The notes beneath the pieces were generated by a model that had not been told where the DNA came from, did no database searches, and worked only from the letters and a program-made list of their open reading frames with translations. 8,545 bases of DNA from an uncultured Methylobacter sp. (lineage in GTDB: Bacteria; Pseudomonadota; Gammaproteobacteria; Methylococcales; Methylomonadaceae), in assembly GCA_903831545.1 (NCBI GenBank), contig CAIKYI010000761.1, forward strand, positions 1 to 8,545. Direction: 5' to 3'. Below are positions 6,761-8,545 of the stretch, one piece after another (positions within the stretch are counted from its first letter, which is position 1; each line of letters starts with the position of its first letter). The position numbers and the translations under genes were made by a program.

Positions 6761-7303
6761 ATGAACATAAACCGACATTGGTTAACCGACATTACCCGAA
6801 GCACTACACCCAACTTTGATGAACGGCCTGATCCTGAAGATATTTCATTGCTGGTTATTCACTGCATCAGTCTGCCACCGGGGAAATTTGAAAACAAATA
6901 TATCGATCAGTTATTTAACAATCAACTTAATGCTGATGAACACCCTTATTTCAAAGAAATTCATCAACTCAAGGTGTCTGCACATTTATTGATCAATCGT
7001 AAAGGAATTGGCGTTCAATATGTACCCTTTGACAAACGAGCGTGGCACGCCGGGAAATCAAGCTACGAAGGCCGCGAACGGTGCAATGATTTCTCGATTG
7101 GTATTGAACTTGAAGGCACAGAGCTGATCAATTATACCGATCAGCAATACCTTCAACTTGCAGCCGTGATTAACACCTTACTCGAAGCTTACCCCAAACT
7201 ATCGAAGCAACGTATTACCGCACATAGTGATATTGCACCTGGACGCAAAACCGATCCAGGCGCAACTTTTGACTGGCAAAAACTATTAGAGCTATTGAAA
7301 TAA
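6761..7303 (+). CDS. ampD: 1,6-anhydro-N-acetylmuramyl-L-alanine amidase AmpD
   Basis: AmpD is a cytosolic zinc amidase of peptidoglycan recycling. It cleaves the stem peptide from anhydro-muropeptides imported by AmpG; in species with AmpR/AmpC its loss raises inducer and derepresses beta-lactamase. The 180-residue protein is one Amidase_2 (N-acetylmuramoyl-L-alanine amidase type 2) domain, close to E. coli AmpD (183). It has the zinc ligands His34 (LLVIHCISLPPG), His155 (RITAHSDIAPGRK) and Asp165 (KTDPG), with Glu116 in FSIGIELEG and Lys163 as catalytic residues. SAHLLI (73-78) and WHAGKSSYEGR (95-105) complete the substrate cleft. There is no signal peptide, which separates it from periplasmic AmiD/AmpDh paralogues, as does the YIDQLFNNQL loop typical of AmpD. 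The ATG has no Shine-Dalgarno site. The usual partner ampE does not follow; instead the gene converges on lspA after 70 bases. Upstream is the divergent DUF1631-nadC operon, an association I also remember from Pseudomonas. Confidence 0.96.
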   Translation: MNINRHWLTDITRSTTPNFDERPDPEDISLLVIHCISLPPGKFENKYIDQLFNNQLNADEHPYFKEIHQLKVSAHLLINRKGIGVQYVPFDKRAWHAGKSSYEGRERCNDFSIGIELEGTELINYTDQQYLQLAAVINTLLEAYPKLSKQRITAHSDIAPGRKTDPGATFDWQKLLELLK

Positions 7304-7329
7304 CGCTCTCTATAACCCGTTTTTATATT

Positions 7330-7364
7330 CACCACGAAAAATTAAACCTTAGTACTTCTTGGTG
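7330..7364. repeat. imperfect inverted repeat between convergent ampD and lspA
   Basis: CACCACGAA (7330-7338) pairs with TTCTTGGTG (7356-7364) at 8 of 9 positions around a 17-base loop. It nearly fills the 70-base convergent gap. No T run follows on either strand, so it is not a canonical intrinsic terminator, though a stem here could mark the 3' ends of both transcripts. The right part resembles, in degraded form, the CCTTCGTG/CGTGGTGAA-type intergenic repeats I recall from various environmental proteobacteria. Confidence 0.35.
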
Positions 7365-7373
7365 CTGAGCTAT

Positions 7374-7847
7374 TTAAATCGTCTGTTTCGGCCTTGCCAA
7401 ACCAAACGACTCCGCCAACATTAAAATTACTCCCAAAGTAATGGCAGAATCAGCAACATTAAAAGCAGGCCAATGCCAGTCCTGGTAATACACATCGAGA
7501 AAATCGATCACATAACCATAAGCCAAACGATCAATCAAATTACCAACAGCACCACCCAAAACCAAGGCCAAAGCAACAGCCAGTAAGGTTTCGTTTGTTT
7601 TCAGACGAGCCAGCCAAACCGCTATGACCGCACTAATTATTAACGCCAATCCGGCAAAAAACCATCGCTGCCAACCACCGGCTTCACTGAGAAAACTGAA
7701 TGCAGCTCCCGTATTGTGTACATAGGTCAGCCTAAAAAAAGGCATAATCTGTATTGATTCATAAAGCTGCATGGAACCCGCTATGAAAAGCTTGCTAATT
7801 TGGTCAAGTACCACAGCCAGCAATGATAGCCATAACCATTTCAACAT
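7374..7847 (-). CDS. lspA: prolipoprotein signal peptidase (signal peptidase II)
   Basis: LspA is an inner-membrane aspartyl protease that removes signal peptides from lipid-modified prolipoproteins after Lgt, just before the lipidated Cys. The protein has 157 residues from ATG 7847 and four predicted membrane helices, around 3-22, 62-80, 87-104 and 132-150. Conserved blocks are LDQISK (Asp15), HNTGAAFSFLSEAGGWQRWFF (44-64), GGAVGNLIDRL (98-108, Asn103, Arg107), VIDFLDVY with catalytic Asp115, and WPAFNVADSAITLG with catalytic Asp133. All residues of the active site and the globomycin-binding pocket that I know are present. The reading frame stays open to 7994, but that extension lies within ileS and is not membrane-like. 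A second possible start at 7862 would add five residues and overlap ileS by 8 bases. It follows the ileS stop by 7 bases with no Shine-Dalgarno, implying co-transcription and coupling. The fkpB and ispH genes that follow lspA in E. coli are absent; ampD converges instead. Confidence 0.96.
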   Translation of the reverse strand: MLKWLWLSLLAVVLDQISKLFIAGSMQLYESIQIMPFFRLTYVHNTGAAFSFLSEAGGWQRWFFAGLALIISAVIAVWLARLKTNETLLAVALALVLGGAVGNLIDRLAYGYVIDFLDVYYQDWHWPAFNVADSAITLGVILMLAESFGLARPKQTI

Positions 7848-7854
7848 AATAAAA

Positions 7855-8545
7855 TCACGCATAAAGTCGATGTTCGCCAGCGCCCGCCACATTTTCAATG
7901 CAACGACCACACAACTCGGGGTGTTCGGCATGCTTACCCACATCAGGCAACTGGTGCCAGCATCGTACACATTTTTCATGCTCGGAAACGACAACGTTTA
8001 ATTTAATGCCATCAAGTTCGGTTTGAATTGCCTGTTCAGGTGCATTCGCTTCAGCCATGACCGAGGCATTAGAGGTAATAAAGATAAAATGCAGCTCATT
8101 TGACAACTGGCTTAAAACATCAAAAAATTCGGCATTACAGTACAGCTCGATTTCCGCATTTAATGAGGAGCCTATGTCACCTTTAGCCCTGCTTTTTTCA
8201 AGCTCCTTGCCAACAGCGGCGCGAACCGCCATTATTTTTTGCCAAGACTCACGGTTTAATACCGCATCATCATCGAGCTTAACCAAGCCTTGATACCAAG
8301 TCTCCAGAAACACCGACTCACTCCGCTCTCCGGGCAAATATTGCCAGATTTCATCGGCCGTATAACTGATAATCGGTGCCAACCAGCGCGTTAATGCTTC
8401 CAGCACATGGTACATGGCCGTTTGTGTTGAGCGCCGCGCCAAACCATCCGCTTTGGCGGTATATTGCCGGTCTTTGATAATATCCAGATAAAAACCGCCC
8501 AAATCAATCACACAGAAATGATGAACTTTTTGAAAGATTAACTGA
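7855..8545 (-). CDS. ileS: isoleucyl-tRNA synthetase, C-terminal part (runs off the window)
   Basis: IleRS charges tRNA-Ile in the cytosol. Only the last 230 or so codons are present; the frame remains open to the right edge of the window, so the 5' end lies beyond it and the GTG at 8511 is not the start. The visible part begins with the anticodon-binding helical domain: LIFQKVHHFCVIDLGGFYLD, then IIKDRQYTAKAD, RRSTQTAMYHVLEAL and WLAPIISYTADEIWQYLPGER. Together these are an almost textbook match to E. coli IleRS. It ends with the zinc-binding finger KCVRCWHQLPDVGK...ELCGRCIENVAG, whose two CxxC pairs are complete, and a short basic tail ending HRLYA. The HIGH and KMSKS catalytic motifs would be upstream, outside the window. 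Assuming the usual length of about 940 residues, some 700 are missing. The finger and the pairing with lspA mark it as the bacterial-type enzyme of the conserved ribF-ileS-lspA cluster. Confidence 0.97.
   Translation of the reverse strand, partial: QLIFQKVHHFCVIDLGGFYLDIIKDRQYTAKADGLARRSTQTAMYHVLEALTRWLAPIISYTADEIWQYLPGERSESVFLETWYQGLVKLDDDAVLNRESWQKIMAVRAAVGKELEKSRAKGDIGSSLNAEIELYCNAEFFDVLSQLSNELHFIFITSNASVMAEANAPEQAIQTELDGIKLNVVVSEHEKCVRCWHQLPDVGKHAEHPELCGRCIENVAGAGEHRLYA

Noticed and set aside
7848..7994. N-terminal extension of lspA to an ATG at 7994
   Set aside because: The extra 49 residues are ileS read out of frame. LspA similarity begins at the Met encoded at 7847, and the known family length fits the shorter protein.
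7771..8001. 76-codon plus-strand open frame across the lspA-ileS junction
   Set aside because: Antisense to both genes and without recognisable motifs or start signals.

Overview
The window looks like an ordinary chromosomal stretch of a gammaproteobacterium, moderately AT-rich by eye. Two features point that way. LpoA, the outer-membrane activator of PBP1A, is essentially gammaproteobacterial, and the order lpoA-yraN-diaA is the same as in Escherichia coli. The second block, ampD divergent from a DUF1631 gene and nadC, resembles the Pseudomonas arrangement as I remember it. A non-enteric, free-living lineage (Pseudomonadales- or Methylococcales-like) is my guess; the genus cannot be fixed from the sequence alone. 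I see no tRNA, rRNA, CRISPR array, insertion sequence, integrase or toxin-antitoxin pair.

Layout, left to right. (1) Positions 52-3061, plus strand: lpoA, yraN and diaA. They cover cell-wall synthase activation, a predicted nuclease-fold protein and a DnaA-binding initiation factor. lpoA and yraN overlap; diaA follows a 102-base gap that holds a candidate promoter very close to its start. (2) Positions 3207-6667, minus strand: a tight operon read in the order DUF1631 protein, nadC (NAD biosynthesis), small FMN-binding flavin reductase. A 4-base ATGA overlap joins the first two and only 9 bases separate the last two. (3) Positions 6761-7303, plus strand: ampD, the cytosolic anhydro-muropeptide amidase, divergent from the DUF1631 gene across a 93-base gap containing an interrupted dyad. 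(4) Positions 7374-8545, minus strand: the 3' end of ileS followed 7 bases later by lspA, converging on ampD.

Two themes run through the genes. One is the cell envelope: LpoA stimulates peptidoglycan synthesis, AmpD recycles its fragments, and LspA matures lipoproteins such as LpoA itself. The other is cofactor and redox metabolism: NadC makes the NAD precursor, and the flavin reductase probably consumes NAD(P)H. The least understood gene is the 722-residue DUF1631 protein, whose C-terminal segment looks like a separate small beta-rich domain.

All intergenic gaps are under 150 bases. They contain a few short inverted repeats but no convincing intrinsic terminator. I found no clear evidence for a previously undescribed system; the most useful leads are the DUF1631 operon and the unusual start-region signals (nearly leaderless diaA, scarce Shine-Dalgarno sequences, dyad between ampD and DUF1631).
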